Position numbers and translations under genes: made by a program
Notes under the pieces: generated by a model
The model's database searches: none
What the model was told of the DNA's origin: nothing
Seen by the model: only the letters and a program-made list of their open reading frames with translations
Shown: positions 10,222 to 22,200 of the stretch, one piece after another
How positions within the stretch are numbered: the stretch's first letter is position 1
Layout: the number at the start of each line of letters is the position of its first letter
DNA from: Typha latifolia
Lineage: Eukaryota > Streptophyta > Magnoliopsida > Poales > Typhaceae
Assembly: GCA_019914945.1 (NCBI GenBank)
Contig: CM034108.1
Location: 6,954,001-7,018,000 of the forward strand
Length of the DNA: 64,000 bases
Direction: 5' to 3'

Positions 10222-13200
10222 CTGTCATGTCAAAGATGTGAAAACTTGAGAATATCTTTTGATGACATAATTACAAAATTCAAAACAAGTGAAACTTAAA
10301 ACACACTCTAGTACGTAATTTTGCAAAAGGAAATCCATAAAATTCATGCTCAAGATATTAAACAATTACGGAAAGTTGAAAACATACACTCATCTTTAGT
10401 TGTCACTATCACACTAGTTCGACCTTAAAAGAGATGGTTAAGCATCAAAAGGGACCAACTAATGGTAATGTTTCTTCTAGGCAACAATGGCCGTGCCACA
10501 GGCACGGACCGTGCCGACCACCGGCCGGCACGGCACGTGCCGCAGCACTTGCCGGCCATGCCATAAGAGGAGAGAAAAAAAATAAATACTCACCTTCGCC
10601 GTCGCCGCTCACCGATCGCCGTCGCTGCTTGCCGCTCTTTGATCGCCGTCGCCGCCGTCGTCGCCGTCGAGTGCCCTAGCCCGAGGGAGAAGAGACCGAG
10701 AGAGAGTGAGAGAGAAACTAATATCTCTCTCTCTCTCTCTCTCAATTTCTCTCTCTCTCTCTCGGTCTCTTCTCCCTCGGGCTAGGGCACCCGACGGCGG
10801 TAGCGACGACGACGGCGATTAGCGACGGCGATCGACAATGAGATCGACGGCGAGTGGCGGAACTATTAGAAGGGGTGCCGTGCGGCACCCCTCGTGCCAT
10901 GTGCCAGTACGCCACCGGCACAAGTGCCGACCAGCACGGCCATCCTTGTTTCTAGGTAATCATGTTACACTAAATGATTCTAAACTTTATTATTTTTGCT
11001 TGTTACTATATTTTACCAACATGAGGTGCTTAGTTGCAAAAATTACTTCCAACTAACATCTAGCTTGTTGTAAATATGACACCTCATTAATCAAATGGGC
11101 AATTCTTTAAATGACCAGCCGAGAATATGTTGAAGAGCACTTAGAACATCTAAGGATTGTCCTTAATATATTAGGGTACCACTACTTGAAAGCCAAGGAC
11201 TCCAAGTGCTCATGGGGGTAGCAAATAGTGGACTATTTAGGTCAATCATATTTAAAAATGGAGTTGACGATGACGCAAAGAAGATTCAAAGCATGGTAGA
11301 ATAGTCGTTGCCCAAGACTAGAGTGCTATGTGGCTTCTTAAGCCTCATGCGAACTATGACAAGATAGCGGCCCCACTCATGGCCCTGTTATGAAAGGGTG
11401 ATTTCATATGGATGAACAAGGCAAATGTAGCATTTGATGAATTGAAGAAAACTATGACCTCAGCCTTGATCCTAGCATTGGCCGATTTCATTAAACTCTT
11501 TGTTATTGAGTACAAATGAATTGGCATCTCATTGGATGTTCTAATGCAAGAGGGCAGACCGTAGCATATATGAGCAAGGCCCTTTCAAAGAGTTTACAGC
11601 TATTATCTACTTATGAAAGGGAGATACTCGCTATCATTCATGTAATAACCAAGTGGAGACCATATCTCATTGGATGTCACTTTACTACATGCACCGATCA
11701 ACAAAGTCTATCAAACTTCTTAGTTATGACTATGAATTAGTGTTTAAAAAGGGGATCGAAAACAGTGCCCACTGACACTCTTTCCTGCCAACCAAATTCG
11801 GCCGAGCTAGCTGCGATTTCAGCATCAATTTTTCGTTTCTTCTAGCGGCTGCATGAGGCATATAAGCAAGATCCTAACACCATGAAGATGATGACCGACC
11901 TTATTGAAGAACTAAATAGTAAGCTAGGGGTTATAGTGAGAGATGGACTCATTTTAGACTACAATAGAGTAGTTGTTCCAGCGGATACTGACTTGCAAGT
12001 AGAGTTGATGAGCTACTTCCACGACACACCATCAACTGGTCATGAAGGGGTGTTACACATCTATAAATGACTTTCCCAGAGCTACATATGGTCAGGTATA
12101 AATAAAAATGTGCAGGGATATGAATGGCCTTGTGAAGTGTGCCAAAGAGCCAAAACTGAATCAACAAAGCCCGCCGGCTTGTTACAACCACTACCAATAC
12201 CCCGAGTAAGTTCAGGAAGACGTAGGCATGGACTTCATTGAAGGTCTACCCATGGTGAGAGGTCACACAAAGATCATGGTCATGGTAGATCTTGTCAGCA
12301 ACTATGCGCACTTCTCGGCTTTAATACATCTGTACACGACAAAGAAGGTTGCAAATATTTACATGCGCAACGTGGCCAAATTGCCTGGTATGCTAAAATC
12401 AATTGTTTCTGGCTGTAACCCTATATTTGTTAGTCAATTTTGACAAAAAATCTTTGCTCTCCAAGATATGCACTTCTGCATGAGCTTAGCATATTATCCA
12501 CAAATGGATGGCCAATCCGAGGTGCTAAATAGTTGCTTAGAGCAATACCTATGATATTTCGTGGGAGACAAACCACTACAATGGTTGTCTTACTTGTCAT
12601 GGGCTGAGTGGTCATACAATACGACACATCACTCGGCCATTGGTATGACATCATTCGAGGTCATGTATGGCCAATCGCCACCCACATTGTCCATTTACCT
12701 TCCATCGAGCCAAGCCGACCAAAGGAAGGTGGACGAGGTGTTACATGATCGAGATGAGGCATTGCGAAGTCTCAAGGTTCATCTAGTCGCTGCCCAAAAT
12801 CACATGAAATAGATCTACAGCCAAAAGCATCAAGATAGGTCTTTTGCGGTTGAAGATTGTGTCTATGTCAAGCTTTAACCCTATCGATAAAGCTTAGTTA
12901 GACCTTTTCTCAATTAGAAATTAACCCTCAAATCTTTTGGACCATATCAGGTGATCGAGCAAGTTGGACCCCATGGCGTATCGATTGGACTTACCCGAGG
13001 AGGCTCGCATTCATCTAGTCTTTCATGTTTGAAGTCTTAAGGCTCGAATTCCTCCTACCGAGCCAACGAGAGCTGTTTCACCTAAGCCAAGAGCTGAGCC
13101 AAGTGAACCTATTCGCGAGCACGAATTGTGGTGAGGAGACGCATTCAAGTCCAAAGACAACTAGTGACTGAAGTATTGGTGCAGTGGTGGGGATGTACTA

Positions 13201-16200
13201 CAGATGAAGCGACTTGGATGCTCTTGAGGAGGCTGGCATTTCATGGAGCGCTCTCCAGCATTGACACCTTGACGCCAAGTTGAAAGAAAGCATGGTGAAA
13301 TGATACATACCCAAACCATCACGAAAAAAGGGTACTCTAGAATTGGCATTTGAATGCCTAATAGGGCGTTCGAATGTAAATTCTTGAGGCTAGAAGGCTA
13401 CCTCAGCCGTTCAAAACCTATGGGGTTGTTCGAATGCCCAAGGCTGAGTATGACTCAGACTTTTATCTTCACATGTTTTTCTCCCTCTTCTCTCGTCTAA
13501 CTTCTAGATCTCTTTCATCTGATTGTTCCCCTCGTCCCTAAGGCCAACCCACTTCTCTCTCTTCAACCTTTACCTCACAATAGTTAATTGTATCACTACA
13601 CACTCCATTACCAATCCTTTCGCAATATACCATCATCTACCACGTAACCTCACCCTAAGTTATCATCTACATATCCACCTCTTTACACCTAATCACGACC
13701 ACCATCTTCTTCTCGTTTTTCTCATCAATTTTGACTACTTACATATCCAAATCTGCCTCCGAAATCAAAAGTTACACTCTGCCCTAGTTTCGCAAGTATC
13801 AACTCCAGATTTGACATTTCCTAATTTGGTCCCTTAAAACGGTTCGTATCACTCCTATCTCTCCCCCAAAATTTTTCATGGATAAAGTTTGATGATGCTG
13901 AAGTGTTCAAGCAGTAGTATAAGTCAACGATGGTCGTGCCACAGGCACGGACCGTGTTGACCACCGGCTGGCACGGCACGTGCCGTGGCACCTGCCGACC
14001 GTGCGGTAAGAGAATGAGAGAAAGAGGTAAGGGATACTCACCTTTGCCATTATAGTCGCCATCGTCGTCGCCGTCGCCATCGCTCGCCGATCGCCGCCCA
14101 CTTCTCTCTCGATCTCTCTTCTCTCTCGGGGGCTAGGGCACGAAGCGAGCGGCAATTGGCGATCGGCGAGCGATGGCGATGACAACGACGACTACAATGG
14201 CAGGCAGCAGACGGCGATCGGCGACGTGGTTGATGGTGAGCGACGATGCATTAGGAGGGGTGCCGTGCGGCACCCTCGTGCCACATGCTGGTACACCGCC
14301 GGCACGGCAAGTGCCAACCAACACGCCCCGTGCCGGCCGGCATGGCCATCCTTGGTATAAGTATTATTGTTTTAGTTTTTCAAGTTAAGATTTAAAGGCT
14401 TTTGTAAGTAGAGCTTTGTATCGAGAGTATAGGTTAAATCTGTTTGTCTAATCTACTCTCCAAAGAGTTGAATTGGATCTCACAATACTTAGGTGTTCAT
14501 TATGTGAAACATGTTTCGCAACTATGAGATTCAGATTTGTGATGAGCTGCTCTATGTGGTCCTTGTTGCTCGCTACGAATGTTGTCACATGTAATTTATG
14601 CGGGAGTTTGGTTTTAGGATTCAACATTGTTCTGATTTTCTAAATGAGAAATAAAAGCTTCTAAACGAACTATATGATGGAAAATAGGCTCTAAAGTCAA
14701 CAGTAGTATGGTAAAACAAGAATCATTTGTTAAGTTATATGGGCTTGGTTAGGTGCAAAGAGTAAAATAAGATCAAATTGGAATAAAATCTACAAACTAT
14801 AGGAGTATAAACAAGATGAACCTCGTTACCATATGGTAAAGTAAGGGTGGACCTTACCGGTGGCTAGGTTTGCTAAAGATAAGAATTAAAGTGAATTGAG
14901 TTTGTCGGGCCATAGTGCCTGAATTGACTTGTATGCATGGATTTTTTCTCTTATGAGATTTGGATGATCTAAAAATAGTTGAATGATTTTATATTGTATG
15001 CTTTGAAACTTCATTTTGAAAATTCAAAAAGTTTTGACATGGTTTCACTCATGTATGAAGTTCTTAAGATCAAGGTTCCAAAAATCCGTATCGGGATCGG
15101 AATCGGCCGTCCGGAAAAATAATACATATCGGCTGTATCGGCCATATCGGCCGCCTGTATCGGATCAGACTATTTTAATTAAATAAAATTCTAAATATTA
15201 TTAAAAATGTTGAGAAATTTCTAAAAATTTAGAAAAAATTATAAAAAAATAAGAAATAATAATTACTCACATATAAAGCCTAAAAAATAAAAATCTCTTT
15301 TCCTCCCCCTCTTCTTTCCTATCTCTCTAACTGTTAGTCTGAAGTATCCATTCTCTCCCACACTCATTTTTTTCTATCTTTCTCTCTCTCTCTTTCTCAC
15401 CCTCTTTTTTTTTATCTTTCCCTCTCCCTCACTCTCTCTTCCTTTTTCCCCCTCTCTCTCTCTCATACCCTCTTTTTCTTTATCTTTCCCTCTCCCTCAC
15501 TCTCTCTTCCTTTTTTTCCTCTCTCTCTCTCCCTTTCTCTCCCTCAATCTCTTCCTCTTTCTCTCTCTCTCTCCCTCTCTCTCTAGCTACTGCTGACAGC
15601 AGCAGCTGTCAGCTGCTGCCACCTGTACAGGCCGAAACCGGGTGGATCGGGATCGGCTATAGCCAATCCCGATCCGTTTCGGCCGATCCCACTCGGGATC
15701 GGCCAAAACTAGAAACTATGCTTAAGATGTTACTTGTTGGGTTGGGCTATCACCATGAGCTAATCATTTTTATCCCCTTTCAATTCCAGATAGCTCTTAA
15801 AAATATGAGGACATAGAATCTAGATGTAATTTTGTGTAACTTACTAGTTTGTTACTTCTCATACCCTACCTTACAAAAAGCACCTACAACCTACTAGACC
15901 CTAGTGGGTTGCATTTCCATTTAAAACCAAGGCATTTCATAGTGCTATTGATGTTGTTGTAAATAATATATGTAATTTTTTTTTATTTTAATGTTCACAT
16001 AGATGTAAAATTGCAGATTACTCTGTAATATTGTCTAATATATAGCTTAATATGGCAAGTTGCTTTTTTCTTTAATTCTTTTATTCCAATAAGTGACAGT
16101 CTCAGTGGGGTTATGGTCGCCCAATCCCATCTGCCAAAGTAGTAACAGTAGTAGAGAGCAGTGAATTAATGCTGTCTGACATTGTGTTGTGATATGAATT

Positions 16201-19200
16201 TGGTGAGAAAGGTGGAAGGGGCTTGGCAATGGTAGAATCGGTTTGGGCCGAGTCTGATTTTGGGCAGAACATTAAAGGTCGATTCTGGATAATCTAGCCA
16301 CTGAATGGACCTGAAATTTGGGTATATTGTCGCTCTCAAAGAGAGCTTTCCAACAAACCCAAGATATGAGAATCAGATGGGTAGATAGTGAGATATTTAT
16401 CAAAAAGTGGACGCTGGTCGGAGATGGTAGACCAGCTCGAGGTGATCTCTAGAGTTCTTTGGGGATTCTGTGGGTAAAGGTAGTAGAAGGTAGGTTTAGG
16501 AGAGAAAGAAGGAAGAAGAACTAGGAGATGGGGTCCAGTACTCAAGGGGGGGAGGAGACTCGGACTAATGAGGAGGGAGGGTGGCGCCTCGGTGGTGGCC
16601 AACGGTGGCAGCTAGGATGAAACAGGAAGGATAAGAGAGAAAAGGGGTGAGAGAGCTAACTAGTGGGTGCTCATCACACTATTTGATAGCTACCCTAGAC
16701 CCAAGTCAGGTGGGCCCATGACTAATGAGCCTAATTACATAGTGCAGAATTTAACATGCTCAACCCAACCAAATATATCATGACTCAACCCAGCCTAATA
16801 CAGAAAATAACAATGCAGGAAATAAAATAAAGGACTCAATCTAACTAATTAGTCCCCTCCAAGTCGGGTCATAAGAGTTCACCACGTTTCTGTCACCTTG
16901 TCCTGAAGCTACTCAATTATAAAAGCAGCTGACATGGTTAAGTTTGAGTCCCGTTATCTCCCCCATCGGGAGGTTTGCCATGCGACTCTTCGTGTAGCCG
17001 AGCCAATTTGCTCTCCCCTTGCTCATAAGGGTATCAGTCTAGTCTCCTGAGAGCTGGATCATCCATCAAGGCTAATGAATCCATGTAGTGCAGTTGAGTG
17101 TCCCAATTAAGCAATGAATGCTCAGGACGTGTTATTGAGGTGTCAAAGGCTTTGGGCTCAGTCAAATGCTCTAACATGACCACTCCAACACTTGGTGGTG
17201 GTTGGGAGGTTAGGCGAAGCTGCTGCGCAAGCTTGGCTGCATGAGTAGCTAGAAGAGGCAGTGGCTGCGCGGCATGAGTGTGATGGCTGGAACAAGGCAA
17301 TGATTGCATAGCGTGAGTGTGGTGGCTGGCAACGTGGATAGAGGAGCTCGAGCGCACAACGTGGTGCAGCCGGGAAACAGAGAGAAGAGCTGAGCTGGGC
17401 ATAACTTCAGCCTGGTGTAGGCATGGTGCTGAAGCAAGAGAGTGGTCGATGGATATAGTATTGGAGGGGGAGGCTGCTCGACGAGGGGGGCGAGCTGGGT
17501 TTGGATAGAAGGCCGCTTGGCGATCGAAATCTCTTCCACATTTATCCTCATAACTGTTGTGGCTCCAATCGCCGTCAAGGGAGGTGGGGGCTCCACTGGT
17601 TGGGCAACTACAACTCCTACCCCTACTAGTGGCCGCGGCGGCCTCGGTATTGTGCACTGCTCCAGCTCATGTCCCGAGTCCAATCGGGGCCAACACTTGG
17701 GTCCTCCTAGCCTATCCCCGATTGCTAGTGAGGTGGTCTCAGGCTAGAAGGGTGAGGTAGGGGTGGTCTAGTCGGGGTGGTGGCGGCCCATGCCACACCT
17801 TCTATGCATGCCCATGGTGCCATGCGGCCCCCCAACCATCTTCCCTTTCTTATTGTCCAACTATGGGCTGGTACAACACCCTACGGCATAGAAGGTGGAG
17901 GAGTGGTTCAGCATGGTTGATGGCAGTCCTGACCACGACAGGTGGCCGCGAAGGCTCCGTCGCCCTGCATGGCTCCTATGCGCTTCCAGGGCCGTGACAT
18001 GGCCACAACTCCATCGCCCCCCTGTGCAGATGACTAGGAGGAAAGAGGATTTTCGGTTGGTCGGCGGTCACCTTGGTCGTGGCTGGTGGCCTCTAGTCCA
18101 ACGCGTGCCCACCGAACACGAGGGCCCAGATATCTTCTCGCAATCCTCTTATCTCCTCATAGATTTTCTCTTACAGCTACAGAAGTTTCTGAAGGAGGGT
18201 GGTGGTGCATTCAGGGGCTTTCGATGGTGGAGCTCCTCCAACTTGCATTGAACCCGGCATACTCGCAGTGGCTTTGGCCTCCATCAATGTTGCAGCACCT
18301 ATCGGTGGTCCACCCTCGACAAGAACCTTTGCAACAACCTATTGGCTGGCCACTCCCCTCGTGGTGGTCATGGTCCAAAAAAGGAGAGCTCTGATACCAC
18401 TGTTGTGATTCAGACTTGGTGAGGAAGGTGGAAGGGGCCTGGTAATGGTGGAATCAGTTTGGGGTTGAGACAAATTTTGGGTGGAACTTTAGAGGTTGAT
18501 TCTGGACAATTTTGCCGTTGGATGAATCTAAAATTTGGGTATCTTATCCACTGAAAACGCGTCAAGCTATCGCTTTGGATCGAAGCACTAAAAGAAATGC
18601 GGCGGCATAGGACATTGTCACTCTCGAAGAGAGCTTTCCAACGAATCCAAGATCGCAAGAATCGAATGGTTAGATAGTGAGATATTGATCAAAAAGTGGA
18701 TGCTGGTCAAAGATGATAGACCAGCTCGAGGTAATCTCTAGAGTTCTTTAGGTATTCCGCGGGTGGAGCTAGTAAAAGGTAGGTTTAGGGGAGAAAGAAG
18801 AAAGATGGGGTTGGTGGGGTCCGGTCCTCGAGGAGGGGGAGGGGGCTTGGACTGACAAGAAGGGAGGGCAATGCCTCAATGGTGGCTGGCGGCGGCGGCT
18901 AGGATGGAGGGATAAGAGGGAGGGGGTGAGAGAGCTAACTAGTAAAAGCTAAATTAGGTGATTCTCTAATATCCCAATGTAGGTACTCATCACACTATTT
19001 GATAGCTACCCTAGACCCAAGTCAGGTAGGCCCATAACTAAGGAGCTAAATTACATAGTGCAGAATTTAACGTGGCTCAACCCAATCAAATATCTCATGA
19101 CTTAACCCAGCCCAATGCAGGAAATAAAATAAAAGGACTCGATCCAACTAACTAGTCCCCTCCAAGTTGTGTCATAACGCATTGTGCATATTAGGCAATC

Positions 19201-22200
19201 CATCTCATGTCAATACTGCCAGCTCAGTAAGTTAGACACATCACGGGGAGGAGGGAGAGGGTGGGGAGCCGAGAGAGAGAAAGAGTAATTGCTACCGCCG
19301 ATGGACTAGGGTTTTGTTGGATGGAGGATACAAAGAAGATTAGTTAAATAGGTCAGGCTGAGTTGAGTAAAGAAAAAGAAACCCTTTGCTCAACCGGGTT
19401 CATAAGTTATCTAATGGAAATGAGTCGAGCGGACAGTTTTTTCCTTCAAACCGGCAGACCTTCTGGCTCCGTTTTCCTATGCTTCATCAACTAGCTTCTT
19501 CCATGGTAAGGTGTCTGATCTTCTCTACCCCTCCATTTCGAATCTCTCCAGCCATTGGTCTTCTGGAGACGTTAATCTCAATCCATAATATGGTCATAGA
19601 TCTTACGTTGTAACTTGATCGTGAGCGAATTTGTTGATGTTGCACCCATGAAGTATGGAAAGTGTTTGCTCCTCTCTTTTTTATTCTTATGGTTTGATCA
19701 TGCGTCGACTGTTCTCCCTTCAACATCAATAGTCCCCCTCCCTCTATGAATCTACTCACAACATCACTCATTCAATCCCTCTATCTATCCTTTAGGCTAT
19801 TGTCAGAAGACACTAGCCATGTCACCTCGCATATCTCGTGCAGATGGGTCATTGGCAAGGGTGTATATACTTAGTTTCTATTAGACTAATGAAATTCAAA
19901 AACAACCCTTCCAAACTTCCTCTTAACATGCAAATCATCTAAGGGACGGAGAAAGATATCTCTTTCATGCAAATTGTTAAATGAAGATTAGTCCATAATT
20001 TATGTACCACAATAAGCTTGGAATGCATTTTCCTAAGTTCAACTTTCTATAACCAACAATTGCATATAATACAAAATGCTAAACAATAAACAATAGTTGG
20101 ACACAATGAAGCACGAACACCTCTCCTAGGAGGAGGTGTCCGTGTCTGACACATGTCGGACACGGACACGCGTCAGACACGTGTCTAGAGTTTCCAAAAA
20201 AAAAATATATATCGAGCATTGTTGGGACATGGGCGGGGACACGGGCGATATTTTAGATAATGTTTAACGGTCGAGTCGGGTTCGATCAAATGTTATTAAC
20301 CCAGATCCAAACCCGATAATAAAACCTAAAACTCAAATCATTGTTTTCTCACCTTCACTGTTGAGTGACGAATCGTCCGATCGAAGCCCTAAAACCCTTG
20401 AGCAATTACTAAGCGACGATCCAAGGCGCGACGGGCTACTGAGCGAGCACGGCGAGCTGAGCACGGCGAGGACGTAGGTTCTCTCTCTGTCTCTGTCTCT
20501 CTCTCTCTCTGTCTCTTCCTCCCTCCCTCCCTCCCTGTCTCTGTCTCTCTCTCCCTGTCTCTTCCTCTATCCCTTCCTCTCTCATTCTCTATCTCTTCCT
20601 CCCTTTCTCCCTATCTCATATGTGTAGCAAAAAACACTGAGGCAAATGAGATTATATTTGATGAGTGTAGCTAGATTTCAGAATTGCCAGAGGATGTAAT
20701 GTGCATAAAAAATTTCATCATGCAACATTCAATGAGGTTGGCTAATTTTAATGAATTTGTCAACTTAAAATTGCTTGCTATTGTGGAGACTCGCTTTGCT
20801 TCGGTGATTATAATGTAGAAAAGATTCAGAAAGATCAAGAAGGGTCTTCAATCAATGGTAATCAGTGATAAATAGAGTTCTTATAGGGAAGATGATAATG
20901 GCAAAGCACAATTTGGCAAAGATAAAGTCCTCGAAGACATTTAGTGGGATAAAATTGAATATATACTTGCCTTCACAGAGCCTATATAAAGTATGCTACG
21001 GGTTGCAGACACAGATAAACCATGCTTACATTTGATATATGAAATATGAGATACAATGATTGAAAAGGTGAAGACAGTCATATTTATGCATGAAAACAAG
21101 AAAGAAGGCGAAGAATCTATTTTTATTCAGTGGTGCACAAGATCCTAGTGGATAGATAGGACAAAAGCAATACACCATTACATTGCTTAGCACATTCTTT
21201 GAATCCAAGGTTAATTTTAATTTCTATAATCCTCTTCCTTATGATTAAAAACTTTATTGTTCTTTCATTGCTATTGTTTACTAATTAGATGATTATGTTA
21301 ATAGGTATTATAGCTCTATCATGGATTCAAGAGGATCCAAATCGTGTACCACTGCGTAAGGATTTGGAAATTTCTAATATGAGAAATAAATGCTTAAAAA
21401 GGTTATTTCCAATGCAGAAAAATGAAAAATGGCATACCAAGAGTATACTAGTTTCTCCACATCAACCAAAAGTTTTATTGAGTACGATTTGATAGCAGAT
21501 AGAAATGAATTTGATCCAAACATGTGGTGGGTTGCTCATTATGCTTCTGCTCCTATTCTTCAGAATTTAGCACTTAGGTTACTTGGGCAACCTTGCTCTT
21601 CTTTAGGTTGTGAAAGGAACTGGAGCACCTATTCTTTCATCCATTTATTGAAAAGGAACAAGATAATTCCACAGAGAGCTAAAGATTTAGTATATGTGCA
21701 TACTAATCTTCGCCTTCTATCAAGGAGGTCTCCAGATCATTTGAGAGAGAAGACCAAGATGTGGGATGTCGGAGGAGATTCTTATGATTCCTTTAATGGT
21801 GCAGGAATGTTGGAGTTTTCTGATCTCTCAATTGATGAACTAGATTTGGAGACTATAATATTTGTTGATGAAGGCAATGAGGCAGTTGAAGATGAATGAT
21901 CTACCTTATGTTGCTATTTTGTAATAATTGTTAGTTTTTAAACTTCTGTGAAACTCAGTTACTTGAACAATTGGACATGTTTTGCAATTTTGGGGCCTGT
22001 AATAATAATCTGATACCTTTTTTAGAATTTTGTACACTTTTGATTGTCTTTCAATTTTGTTCTTATCTTTACATTAGTTCTTACAGCTTGATGTATACTT
22101 CTTAGTTTTTTGAATGATACTTCTTAGTTCTTATAGCTTGATGTATGTGTATTTAACATTATTAGATTGCAAACTTTTACTTTAGATGTATCAATAATAT

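Noticed and set aside
10037..10249. A plus-strand 70-residue open frame
   Set aside because: It is the antisense shadow of FTSH12 exon 17.
17034..17683. Two long minus-strand open frames (207 and 144 residues) as possible genes
   Set aside because: They lie in the interior of a non-autonomous LTR element, are Pro/Ser/His-rich from GC-rich repeats, overlap each other, and match no family I recognise.
20475..20620. A CRISPR-like or satellite array
   Set aside because: It is a simple CT-rich run in a hAT element, without regular spacers. The window is clearly a plant nuclear genome.
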